From Arthrobacter sp. QXT-31 (GTDB taxonomy: Bacteria > Actinomycetota > Actinomycetes > Actinomycetales > Micrococcaceae): DNA of 64,000 bases. The stretch spans positions 2,728,001-2,792,000 of the forward strand of contig NZ_CP019304.1 of NCBI RefSeq assembly GCF_001969265.1, in the 5' to 3' direction. This document shows, piece after piece, positions 25,465 to 34,919 of this stretch. The notes beneath the pieces are model-generated. The model was not told the DNA's origin. It was given only the letters and a program-made list of their open reading frames with translations, and searched no databases. Numbering within the stretch: the first letter of the stretch is position 1; the number at the start of each line of letters is the position of its first letter. Both the position numbers and the translations under genes were made by a program.

Positions 25465-25779
25465 ATGTTGACGGTATTGGCTGACATAAGTGGATGGGTA
25501 GGCGCCTTCACCACACTTGCCGCGTATACCGCCTTTTCCATGGGCTGGATTACCAACGGACGTCTCTTCCAGACAGCGAACCTGATCGGATCCGCCGCGC
25601 TGATAATCAACGGCTACCACCAGGAAGCATGGCCCTTCGTGCTCCTGAACGCCGTCTGGGGCACCATCTCCATCGCGGCCCTGGTCCGCCTGCGACGAAA
25701 CAGGCCCAGCGGTAACCGCTCAACTCCGCTCGCGGCCAGGGTAACCAGGCCCGCCGCCGTCGACGTCCTGACCGACTGA
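25465..25779 (+). CDS. CBU_0592-type small membrane protein
   Basis: A 104-residue protein with three hydrophobic helices (about residues 6-26, 34-53 and 56-76) and a basic tail. WVGAFTTLAAYTAFSMGWI, LFQTANLIGSAALIINGYH and WPFVLLNAVWG match the small CBU_0592-like family as I recall it. Function unknown. It follows the dehydratase by 49 nt with GAAGAGGGACGAAG before its ATG, so it is probably co-transcribed. Confidence 0.65.
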   Translation: MLTVLADISGWVGAFTTLAAYTAFSMGWITNGRLFQTANLIGSAALIINGYHQEAWPFVLLNAVWGTISIAALVRLRRNRPSGNRSTPLAARVTRPAAVDVLTD

Positions 25780-25802
25780 CACGACGGGCATGAGGATGGC
25801 GT

Positions 25803-26585
25803 TTAGGCGCTCATGACTTCGCCTGCGGCGTCTTCCTGGATGGCTCGGCTGTATCCGAGTGTGAGTTTCGTGTCGATCAGGTGGAAAATGTTCCGCCGAA
25901 TGTGCTCGAGGACCAGTTTCTGGGCTTTCTCGGTCTGGTCCTGGGCAACCGCCCGGACCAGCTCCAGGTGTTCAGCAGTTGCCGTTTCGGAGTCAAGTTC
26001 CCCGCCGAGGGGAGCCCACAACTGTAGGACTGACTCTTCCTGCAGCCGGATTTCGGCCGCCGCGAGCCTCGGTGACTGCGGCGAAACGGCCAACTCAATG
26101 TGGAAGCGGCTGTCAGCGGAAGCACGAACCTCCGGGCTCCTGGCCAAAATCAAGGCGCGGGCAAGTTCGCGAAGACGCTCAAGGTTATGTGCTTCCGCAC
26201 GTTCACAGGCCAGGCGTATGGTGGTGGCCGCAATCGCCGAGTGTTCGTCCCCGATGTCACGGATCTCGGAAATGGATGTCGAAAGAAACCAATCACGGAC
26301 CCTGTCGGTAGGGGTTTGCGGCTGACTGACCACAAAGGTACCTCCGCTCCGGCCGCGGCGGGTCTCGACGATGCCCCGGTCCCGTAACTCGGCCAAAGCT
26401 TCCCGAAGCGTCGCGCCGCCAACTCCGAACATCTCCGAGAGCGCCGCTTCAGGCGGCAGCCGCTGACCCACCTCAAGCAAACCGAGGCCGATGCCGGTGG
26501 AGATTCTTTCGACAATCGCATCCGACCTCTCGATTTCCGGCAGGGACCGATAGATCTGCGACTGCAATGACGTCGTCGAGGTCAT
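25803..26585 (-). CDS. GntR-family regulator, FadR subfamily
   Basis: A 260-residue transcription factor. The N-terminal winged helix (about 25-90) has LPPEAALSEMFGVGGATLREALAELRDRGIVETRRGRSGGTFV. The C-terminal all-helical FCD ligand domain includes metal-binding histidines (FHIELA near residue 160; EHLELVRAV; EHIRRNIFH). Such regulators sense carboxylates. It converges with the dehydratase operon and is divergent from the small ORF and Cache genes, so either may be its target. The family's operator form differs from the TGAAC palindromes, so it is not an obvious owner of those. Confidence 0.9.
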   Translation of the reverse strand: MTSTTSLQSQIYRSLPEIERSDAIVERISTGIGLGLLEVGQRLPPEAALSEMFGVGGATLREALAELRDRGIVETRRGRSGGTFVVSQPQTPTDRVRDWFLSTSISEIRDIGDEHSAIAATTIRLACERAEAHNLERLRELARALILARSPEVRASADSRFHIELAVSPQSPRLAAAEIRLQEESVLQLWAPLGGELDSETATAEHLELVRAVAQDQTEKAQKLVLEHIRRNIFHLIDTKLTLGYSRAIQEDAAGEVMSA

Positions 26586-26963
26586 TCTCCGCTCCCACCA
26601 TGATTAAGGGTCGTAAGTATTACTGCAGCGCGTCGACCGGACCCATCCCGTTGCGAAAGCGGTGATCCGATGCGCCTCCACTTGCCCCGGCGCGCCCCGC
26701 GTCTGGAGCAAAGCTACCCTCCAGAAAACATTAAGTACAGTCTTTTTTGCAGCGGGTCGATCCGGCGCGAAAGCCGGCCATAGTCCCGGCGGAGTCCAAA
26801 TAAGTCTTTTCAAATTGGCCGAGTAAAAGTGCTGGACTGAATGTATTGAAGGGCGTATCTTTGCTAGAGCAAAGGACGTGACTACCGTCACACCGGCAAC
26901 AGCAGCCCTCCAGCCGTGGGCGGCAACAGACCACCGAAGAACGAGCAGAAAATGGAAGCCGCC
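26586..26963. promoter_or_regulatory. Intergenic region between the GntR gene and the small ORF
   Basis: A 378-nt region without a convincing gene. It is notably AT-rich between 26725 and 26880 (TTTTTTGC, AAATAAGTC, CAAATTGG), consistent with promoters for the divergent genes. I could not fix -35/-10 pairs or an operator. Confidence 0.4.
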
Positions 26964-27173
26964 ATGACCGCACTCACTAACTCCATCGATATCCATGTCA
27001 CGACCCGGCGCGCGCTGGACGAGCGCCTTGAGGAAGCCGTGAACAAGCTCCAACAACTGGCCATGCACACCCGCACGCACGGCATTGTGGTGGCCCGTAA
27101 CAAGCCGGGACACTATACGGCCGCGCTCTCTGACCAGGTCCCGTTCGGGGTTACGCGCGAAATTATGCGCTAA
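26964..27173 (+). CDS. Small protein of unknown function
   Basis: A 69-residue frame starting MTALTNSIDIHVTTRRALDERLEEAVNK in shorter pieces, with an amphipathic helical middle and the ending GVTREIMR. It has no membrane segment. An alternative ATG lies four codons upstream; the later one is chosen because GGAAG sits 5 nt before it. Its last 11 bases overlap the 3' end of the Cache gene on the other strand. I do not recognise a family, but amino acid composition and placement favour a real gene. Confidence 0.5.
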   Translation: MTALTNSIDIHVTTRRALDERLEEAVNKLQQLAMHTRTHGIVVARNKPGHYTAALSDQVPFGVTREIMR

Positions 27174-27900
27174 CTGCTGCGGAAGCCTTCAGCGGGTCGG
27201 TGTAGATCAGCGCGAGCCCCAGGTGGGGGACATCCAGGGCCAACCGCTGCTGCTCCGCAGCTCCGGGTTTGATCCGGTCGCCCACCAGATACATCGGGGA
27301 GTTGCCGAGAATGACGCGGTTGCTGGCGTTGATGAGGGCGGCGTTGCCCGGGACCACGCGCAGGTGGGGCATGATGAGGGCTTCCAGGTCCTTGATGCGG
27401 ATATCGCATCCAGCGACCCCCATGAAGGTTCCGTGGACGTAAACGGGGGCTGTGAACGTCAGGATGTACTCCTCGAAGCCGAGATAGTCGATGTACGGGC
27501 CCCAGAGGGTCTGTTCACCTGTGGACGCGGCAGTCGAGAAGAAGGGCAGCTTCTCAAAGTCGTAGTACCGGTTACTGCCCGGAGTGCGGTCAAGATCAAG
27601 CCGGCCCATGGATCCGGGTTCCTTGCGGGACCACCACTCCAGGGCTTCGCTGCCCTCCGCAACGAAGCCAGGAGCGAAGAACGTCCCGGCCCCGACGGCG
27701 AAAGCGTGATTCGCCAGGAACTCCTGCGAGAGCTTATCCAGTCCGGCTAAGGCTGCTTTGTCGATCTTTGATTTGCCGCCGGGATTTCGTTCAAGCAGCG
27801 AGGCGACGCTGCCGGCGAGTCCCTTAATCCCGGCGGAGACGCCCTTGGTCCACGAAGTGAGGGCGGTGGCAGCATGCGCGGCTTCTTTGTCGTGGTTCAT
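27163..27900 (-). CDS. Free-standing Cache (PDC-like) domain protein
   Basis: A 245-residue protein that contains a double-Cache/PDC-type sensor fold: the WWSRKEPGSMGRLDLDRTP region, LWGPYIDYLGFEEYILTFTAPVY, and FMGVAGCDIRIKDLE. It has neither a signal peptide nor transmembrane helices and no output domain, so it appears to be a soluble cytosolic ligand-binder. Cache domains usually sense amino acids or amines from the outside as parts of receptors. Here it could bind the effector for the divergent GntR or the nearby TetR. The ATG has AGGAGG close upstream. Confidence 0.7.
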   Translation of the reverse strand: MNHDKEAAHAATALTSWTKGVSAGIKGLAGSVASLLERNPGGKSKIDKAALAGLDKLSQEFLANHAFAVGAGTFFAPGFVAEGSEALEWWSRKEPGSMGRLDLDRTPGSNRYYDFEKLPFFSTAASTGEQTLWGPYIDYLGFEEYILTFTAPVYVHGTFMGVAGCDIRIKDLEALIMPHLRVVPGNAALINASNRVILGNSPMYLVGDRIKPGAAEQQRLALDVPHLGLALIYTDPLKASAAVSA

Positions 27901-27945
27901 GGGCCTCCTGAATTGATTCGCTGTAACCGTGGGGCAGTCTCCGGG

Positions 27946-28533
27946 TTAGACGCCGGCTTTGGTCAGGAGTGCGTCTACGAGTGTGAAGAACATGGTGCGG
28001 TGGTCGGTGGCTTTGGGGTTGGTGAGGTATTGGATGGCTGCGCCGTCGTAGATCATGAGGAAGGACCGGGCGAGGGTGGGGAAGTCTATGAGGCTTTTTT
28101 CGCCGGTGGTTTGGGCTGCGGTGGAGAAGATGTTGCCGAGTTCTGTTTCGTAGGCGGGGTAGATTTTGGCGGCGAGGGGGCTGGCGGGGGCGTTGCGGGT
28201 GGCCCAGAGGATGAGTTCGATTTCGGCGAGGAGGCTGGCGGGTTCTTCTTCCAGTGCCCGCCAGTAGCCTTCGGCGACTTGTTCGACGGCTTTGCGGAGG
28301 CCGAGTTCGAAGTGGATGTCGCCGGAGAAGCTGCTGAGGTTCTTGAGCCAGGCTTCGGCGGCGGCGTCCATGATTTCGTCTTTGCCGCTGAAGCAGTAGT
28401 GTGCGGTGGCCAGGGGTGCGTTGGCTTCTTTGGCGATGGCCCGGACGGTTACTGACTGGACGCCTTCGCACCGCATCAGTTCAACGGTGGCTGCGATTAG
28501 CTGTTCTTTGCGTTCCTCTGCGGGTACCCGCAT
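27946..28533 (-). CDS. TetR-family transcriptional regulator
   Basis: A 195-residue regulator with an N-terminal HTH (AATVELMRCEGVQSVTVRAIAKEA across about residues 14-37, then the LATAHYCFSGKDEIMDAA turn) and a TetR_C ligand domain. It resembles BetI-like TetR regulators that respond to choline or related amines. It lies between the Cache gene and the trimethylamine monooxygenase remnant, transcribed in the same direction as both. The ATG at 28533 has GAGAGTGAG before it. Unlike the next genes upstream, its frame is intact. Confidence 0.87.
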   Translation of the reverse strand: MRVPAEERKEQLIAATVELMRCEGVQSVTVRAIAKEANAPLATAHYCFSGKDEIMDAAAEAWLKNLSSFSGDIHFELGLRKAVEQVAEGYWRALEEEPASLLAEIELILWATRNAPASPLAAKIYPAYETELGNIFSTAAQTTGEKSLIDFPTLARSFLMIYDGAAIQYLTNPKATDHRTMFFTLVDALLTKAGV

Positions 28534-28767
28534 AGCTCACTCTCTCGTCTCCCGGCATCAGGCCCCCGGTGAGGGCCTTGTCCTAAGACTATTGCCTGGA
28601 TAAACATCGCGCACCATTCATGAACTATTGACTCGAACGGCTGTCCCTGTCGTGCGGAAGTCCGTTGCCCGGGTCCGGGTCTGGGTGCCGGTGCCGGCCC
28701 GGTTGCGGTGGCGCGCCACAGCCCCGCGGTCCGGTGTGGGCCGCGGGGCGGAGGCGTGCGTGGTGGT

Positions 28768-30172
<1,405 letters not shown>

Positions 30173-30287
30173 CTTGCTCTCCAATTCCAATGAAAATTTC
30201 GGTCACGGATCCGGATCTCCGGTCGCGGATCCGCGACGGTATGGGGACGCGCTAACGCGTGGGGGGGTGGGGATGCTGCCCGGGGGA

Positions 30288-30664
30288 TCAGGCGGGGAAG
30301 GTGCGGTCGCCGGCGAAGAAGCCGAGGCCGTAGTCGGGGGTTTCGAACCTGACGGTCGTGCCTTCGGGAAGAACAGCACGTCGCGCTCCCTGGCGTGGGT
30401 GACTTCGCCGGTGGTTTCGTCGGTGAGGATGAACTCACCGGCGATGACGACCTTCATCTCGTCGTAGGTGTACGTGTACACCAGGGGTTCGGAGGCCTTC
30501 AGCTCGAAGAAGCCGGCGCTCATGACCGAGCCTTCCGGGTTGTGCAGCGAGTCGCCAATCGCAGCGACCGTGCCGGGTTCGTTCATCGACGGCAGACCGG
30601 TGTAACCGCCAACGACCTTGTGGATGGATCCGGCCTTGCTCAGGGTTCCTACGAGGGTTTCCAT
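30288..30664 (-). pseudogene. EutQ-like cupin gene with a single-base frameshift
   Basis: The ATG at 30664 has AGGAGAG upstream and opens METLVGTLSKAG. A single-domain cupin follows, with YTYDEMKVVIAGEFILTD and ERDVLFFP. One missing base near 30366 (a C/G run) shifts the frame; restoring it gives a cupin tail ending YGLGFFAGDRTFPA and a stop at 30288, for 125 residues. The span of 377 nt is exactly one base short of whole codons. It lies 115 nt upstream of the tmm start in the same direction. The uncorrected frame continues with an unrelated proline-rich tail. Confidence 0.72.
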
Positions 30665-31102
30665 AATCTCTCCTGGATCGATAGTGCGTGCATGATCAGC
30701 CCAGAACTGCGCCTTTGACAGAACTGGAAGCGGACGGGACCTGCGGGGCTGCACCGAAGGCAGCCGGGGAGCCCGATCGGGGACCCCGCGAGAGTCAGTT
30801 GCAAACCGGAGTTCTCCGGATCTGCAGGGCCAACCAGGCCCCGGCTGGTGTGATGCCAGTCACGTTTGCTCGTGGCAGAAACTCTGACATGAACGAATGT
30901 ATTAGTCAACCGTCCAAGTTCAGTTCTTTTGGGATTCCCGGGAAGTCAATGTGCAGTCCATGTCACTTATCTGGAACCGTTGACTAGGACTGCCGTCCGT
31001 GTCAGAGTGTTCCGCAGCGTGGTGATCTAGATCACAGCTGCGCTTCTCGTGCGATTCACCGCCCCGTGCAAAATCCCCATTCCGAGAAAACGGGTAAAGA
31101 CA
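30665..31102. promoter_or_regulatory. Divergent region between the two cupin genes
   Basis: A 438-nt region without a convincing gene. It should hold promoters for the leftward cupin-tmm-tetR genes and the rightward cupin-permease genes. The AT-richer part at 30880-31000 contains GAACGAATGTATTAGTC and TTGACTAGGAC. No operator is assigned. Confidence 0.4.
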
Positions 31103-31513
31103 ATGACGACAACCACCCCTCAACTCGCGACACTTACGACCGGTGCCCCAATCGATTTCTGGCCGGCGGAGTCCATGACGGTCATGAGAGCCGAATGGCC
31201 GCGGTTGCGCTGCAGGTTCATCAACTCCAAGCCTGTAGGCCGGTGGAGCGAGTTCATCCTCTCGGAGTGGGAGCTGGAGGCGTGTGGCTGGGAGGACTTT
31301 CATCCCCACACCGAGACGAACTTCGTCCTGGAAGGCGAACTCCACATCCAGAGTGAAGGCAAGACGGTCATCCTGAAGCCGGGCGACGCGGCGCGTGTTA
31401 ATTCAGGACAACTGGGGCGGTACTGGGCGCCCGTCTACGCCCGGATGGTTACCACGTACGGCCCGAACCCGGAAGGTGCAGAGTCGCACTCCTTCCGGTA
31501 CTTCGAAATCTAG
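31103..31513 (+). CDS. Cupin-domain protein
   Basis: A 136-residue single cupin. Motif 1 includes DFHPHTETNFVLEGELHI (metal His and Glu) and motif 2 is PGDAARVNSGQLGRYWA. It has no signal peptide. Such small cupins bind a metal and a small carboxylate or amine as isomerases, dioxygenases or sensors; the substrate is unknown. Its frame is intact, unlike the cupin gene on the other side. The ATG at 31103 follows GGGTAAAGACA. Next to it lies the permease gene, 261 nt downstream. Confidence 0.78.
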   Translation: MTTTTPQLATLTTGAPIDFWPAESMTVMRAEWPRLRCRFINSKPVGRWSEFILSEWELEACGWEDFHPHTETNFVLEGELHIQSEGKTVILKPGDAARVNSGQLGRYWAPVYARMVTTYGPNPEGAESHSFRYFEI

Positions 31514-32789
31514 TTCGGCACTCCTGCACATGCAGTTGGGGCTGCAATGTGCAAGGCGGTTTTCTGCATCTTTTACATCCAGCAATAGCTGCCGCCGACT
31601 GCCATTCTTCTTGAATCAAAACCACCCCCATTGATTCTGCGGGGCCAGTTGCAATCCTGCCTTACCCACTGTCTGCAGGCGCTATGGCTCTTTTCGCTGC
31701 CACTTTATCTTTTCAAGAATTAATTTCACGCAACTAAAAGACCGGACGGCTTCAGTCGTCTAAGGGAGACTGTTATGAGTAAAAATCTTTCGGATGGTGT
31801 TGGTTACCTGGAAAGGTCGATTGACTGGAAGCAGGGCCTGGCCATCGCTCTGGGTGTGCCTTTGCTGATTCTGCCCTCTTTGGGCTACCTGCCGATGTAT
31901 CTGTCGGCCGCAGCCATCCTCATCTGGGGGCTGTCCGTCATTCAGGGCTTCTTTCAGAACGCGGCGTACGCTGAAATGGCCACCACCTTTCCCAAGGCCT
32001 CCGGTCTGCCGGGTTTCGCGCAGCAAATATTCCGCACCGAGAACTACAAGGGCAAGTATGACAAGGGCAAGCTGATCGGGGGCTTCAGCGCCTGGAGCTA
32101 CTGGTTCGCCTGGAACCCGGTCCTCGCGATTTTCGCCATCCTGGTCGGCGGTTACCTGCACGGGCTCTTCCCGGCACTCGGGCAGACCTTCAGCGAGTAC
32201 CAGCTTTCACTCATCTCGGGTCTGGTGATCTTCACGGGACTCTTCATCATCAACTGGTTCGGACTCAAGGAAGGCGCCATCCTGGGCTACGTCCTGGCGG
32301 CTTTTTCCCTCATCCCGCTGGTGGTCCTGACCGCGGCACCTTTTGCCACCGGACACGTCGAGCTGGCCAATATCACCGGCAACTGGCTGCCGGCCGACTG
32401 GTCCTGGGACGCGCACCACATCCTGATCCTCTTCGGCATCTTCGCAATCGCGCAGTGGAGTGCCTGCGGCTGGGAAACGGCAGCAATCTACGGCCCTGAA
32501 TACAAAAACCCCGCCAAGGATATCCCCAAGGCACTGTTTGCGTGCGGCATCATCTGCCTTTTCTCGTATGTACTCGTGCAAACTGCAGTGATCGGCGTGC
32601 TGGGTGTTGACGGTGTGGCGGCCGAAGCTGTGTCACCGCTGATTCCGGTCGCCCAGGCTACCTTTGGCCAAGCCGGCTCCGTCGTCACCATCATCATGCT
32701 GATCGCCGCCATGATCCTGATCATCCAAACGGCCTACCTCGGTTCCTCCCGTGCCCTGCACTCGATGTCGACCGAAGGCAACCTGCCCA

Positions 32790-32797
32790 GGTATCTC
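32790..32797. repeat. Left target-site duplication of the ISL3 element
   Basis: GGTATCTC directly before the left terminal repeat, identical to 34285-34292. Part of the RYL codons of the permease. Confidence 0.95.
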
Positions 32798-34284
32798 GGC
32801 CCTTCGCAGATGAGCGTGGTTAGGGCGGTCTGAGACTTCCGCCGCGGCGTTGGACGTTTTCCGGTACGGCGTGGTGCGGCAGGAAAGAGGTCAGGGCCTC
32901 TTTGAATTGGTTGCGACCAAGCAAACCAATACCCAAAAGAGACCCTGACATGAATAACTCTATGTCTTGTTCCCACGGCCGGTGGTGCACGCGCGCGGAT
33001 ACGCTGCTCGGTGTTGAGGGCATCCACATCAGCTCTGTCACGGCGACCGGGGCCGGCCTCGTTCTGGGCGTCGAGACCGGGGAAGACGTCACCGGTTGTC
33101 CGGACTGCGGCGTCGTTGCCGTGGGCCACGGCCGCCGGCCGGTCCGGCTCCACGACATCCCGTGTTTCGGCCGGCCGGTGCGGCTGCTCTGGGCGAAGCG
33201 CGTCTGGCGATGCCCGGACCCTGACTGCCCCAGAACGACGTTCACCGAGGAGCATCCAATGGCGGTATCCCGAGCGAAACTCACGACCAGGGCAGTCGGG
33301 TGGGCGACCGATGCGCTGCAGCGTTTCGACACCTCGGTTTCCGCTCTGGCCCATCAGCTCGGCGTTTCGTGGCACACCATCTGGGACGCTGTCCGAGTGG
33401 AAGCCTCCCGCCGGATCGCAGCGACGGACCGGCTGACAGGGGTGGACGCGCTCGGGGTTGATGAGCACGTCTGGTCCCACATCGGCCCACCGGGATCCGG
33501 CATGGTCACCGGGATCGTGGACCACACGCGCGACGCCCACGGTGTGGTGCACGCCAGGTTGCTGGACCTTGTCCCGGGCCGGTCCGGGAAGGCCTACGCC
33601 GACTGGCTCAAAGAGCGCGGGACCGGGTTCACCGCCGGAATCAAAACGGCTGCGCTGGATCCCTTCCGCGGCTACGCCAACGCGATCCGCGACGAGCTGC
33701 CCGAAGCCATCACCGTCCTGGATGCCTTCCATGTCGTGAAGTTAGGCTCAGCCATGGTCGATGAGGTCCGCCGCCGGGTCCAGCAGGACACCCTCGGGCA
33801 CCGCGGCCGCAAGGGCGATCCGCTCTACGGCATCCGCCGGACCTTGCAGATCGGGGCCGAACACCTCACCGACAAACAGGCCGCCCGGCTCGACGCGAAG
33901 CTCACCCTCGGGGACCCGGACCACGAAGTCAGCCTGGCCTGGCAGTGCTACCAGAAGCTCCGAAACATCTACCACGCCAGACCGGAGAAGGGCCGCCAAC
34001 TCGTCAGCGAGGTGATGGCCCAATTCCCGACCTGCCCGATCCCGGAAGTCGCCCGGCTCGGCAGGACACTCAAACAATGGAAGGCAGCGATCCTGGCCTA
34101 CTTCGACACCTTCGGCGCCTCCAACGGCCCCACCGAAGCGATCAATGGGGTCATCGAAACCACCCGCAGAATAGCCCGCGGCTTCCGCAACTTCACCAAC
34201 TACAGACTCCGATGCCTACTCGCAGCCGGCGGCCACCGCCCCTACCGAATCAACCAGACAAACCATGCCTAAATGCGAAGGGCC
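32798..34284 (+). mobile_element. Complete ISL3-family insertion sequence (1487 bp)
   Basis: The ends are imperfect inverted repeats: left GGCCCTTCGCAGATGAGCGT, right (complement) GGCCCTTCGCATTTAGGCAT. It is flanked by the exact 8-bp direct repeat GGTATCTC (32790-32797 and 34285-34292), the usual target-duplication size for ISL3. One transposase gene fills it. It lies inside a permease gene. Confidence 0.95.
32950..34272 (+). CDS. ISL3-family transposase
   Basis: A 440-residue DDE transposase. An N-terminal zinc-binding region has CPDCGVVAVGHG and CPDPDC, followed by an HTH region (VSALAHQLGVSWHTIWDAV). The DDE_Tnp_ISL3 core shows catalytic acids in GVDEHVWSH, VLDAFHVVK and NGPTEAINGVI. Full family length and intact motifs suggest an active element. 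The ATG at 32950 (MNNSMSCSH) follows AAAAGAGACC. It carries its own start but lies in the direction of the interrupted permease. Confidence 0.95.
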   Translation: MNNSMSCSHGRWCTRADTLLGVEGIHISSVTATGAGLVLGVETGEDVTGCPDCGVVAVGHGRRPVRLHDIPCFGRPVRLLWAKRVWRCPDPDCPRTTFTEEHPMAVSRAKLTTRAVGWATDALQRFDTSVSALAHQLGVSWHTIWDAVRVEASRRIAATDRLTGVDALGVDEHVWSHIGPPGSGMVTGIVDHTRDAHGVVHARLLDLVPGRSGKAYADWLKERGTGFTAGIKTAALDPFRGYANAIRDELPEAITVLDAFHVVKLGSAMVDEVRRRVQQDTLGHRGRKGDPLYGIRRTLQIGAEHLTDKQAARLDAKLTLGDPDHEVSLAWQCYQKLRNIYHARPEKGRQLVSEVMAQFPTCPIPEVARLGRTLKQWKAAILAYFDTFGASNGPTEAINGVIETTRRIARGFRNFTNYRLRCLLAAGGHRPYRINQTNHA

Positions 34285-34292
34285 GGTATCTC
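34285..34292. repeat. Right target-site duplication of the ISL3 element
   Basis: GGTATCTC directly after the right terminal repeat; the permease reading frame resumes behind it with GGC AAA ACA. Confidence 0.95.
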
Positions 34293-34795
34293 GGCAAAAC
34301 AAATCGCCATGGAACCCCGTTCATTGCCCTGCTCGTTACCGCGGCATTCAACATGGTGCTAATTTCCACGGGGTCCCTCGCCGCCATCCTTGCAGCTGCC
34401 GCGATCGGCTACACCTGCGCCAACGGCATCAGCCTGTTCGCCTACGTCAGGGCCAGGAAGCACCCGGCCCTCGCCCAATTGGAACGGCCCTTCAAGGCAC
34501 CCAGGGGCTGGAAACACGTCGCCATGCTCTTCGGCCTGTTCAACCTGCCGCTGTGCCTGGTCGGCGTCGTCTACCTGAACAGCCTGGAGATCGGCTGGAC
34601 CTCAACCTGGCTCGGCTTCATCGTGTTGTCCCTCTACATACCAATCTGGCTGTATTCCCAGCACGAGACGAGGCGCAGAAACAACAGGGAACTGCCCACC
34701 ACCATCCCTTCAAACAGCAAACCAGACGACGACGCCGCAGACCTGGAGAAAGTACCCAGCCTCTGACTGTCCTCAACCGCTATTGAACCCCGCCT

Positions 34796-34830
34796 CCTGC
34801 CGGGACGAACCATTCGTTCGTCCCGGCAGG
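34796..34830. terminator. Hairpin between the permease 3' part and the kinase gene
   Basis: A perfect 15-bp stem (CCTGCCGGGACGAAC, 34796-34810; complement 34816-34830) with a CATTC loop, 29 nt after the permease stop. It lacks a T-run but is placed between convergent genes. Confidence 0.75.
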
Positions 34831-34919
34831 TCCGCGTGCTGGGCCGTGGGCGGACACCCTTGTCGACCCGGCCGGACCGCCGTCTTGGACTTCCTCCGCC
34901 GGAATCTGCCACCCGGACC

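Larger units (their letters stand above)
31775..34766 (+). pseudogene. APC-family amino acid/amine permease split by an insertion sequence
   Basis: The 5' part (31775-32797) encodes 341 residues with about nine helices, from MSKNLSDGVGYLERSIDW to STEGNLPRYL. The 3' part (34293-34766) resumes in register with GKTNRHGTPFIALLVTAAFN and ends DLEKVPSL. Joining them removes the element plus one target copy and gives an uninterrupted 498-residue permease, so the insertion is recent. The sequence resembles ethanolamine- or amino-acid-type APC carriers. As it stands the product would be cut at residue 352, with residues encoded by the element, and is probably inactive. Confidence 0.9.
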
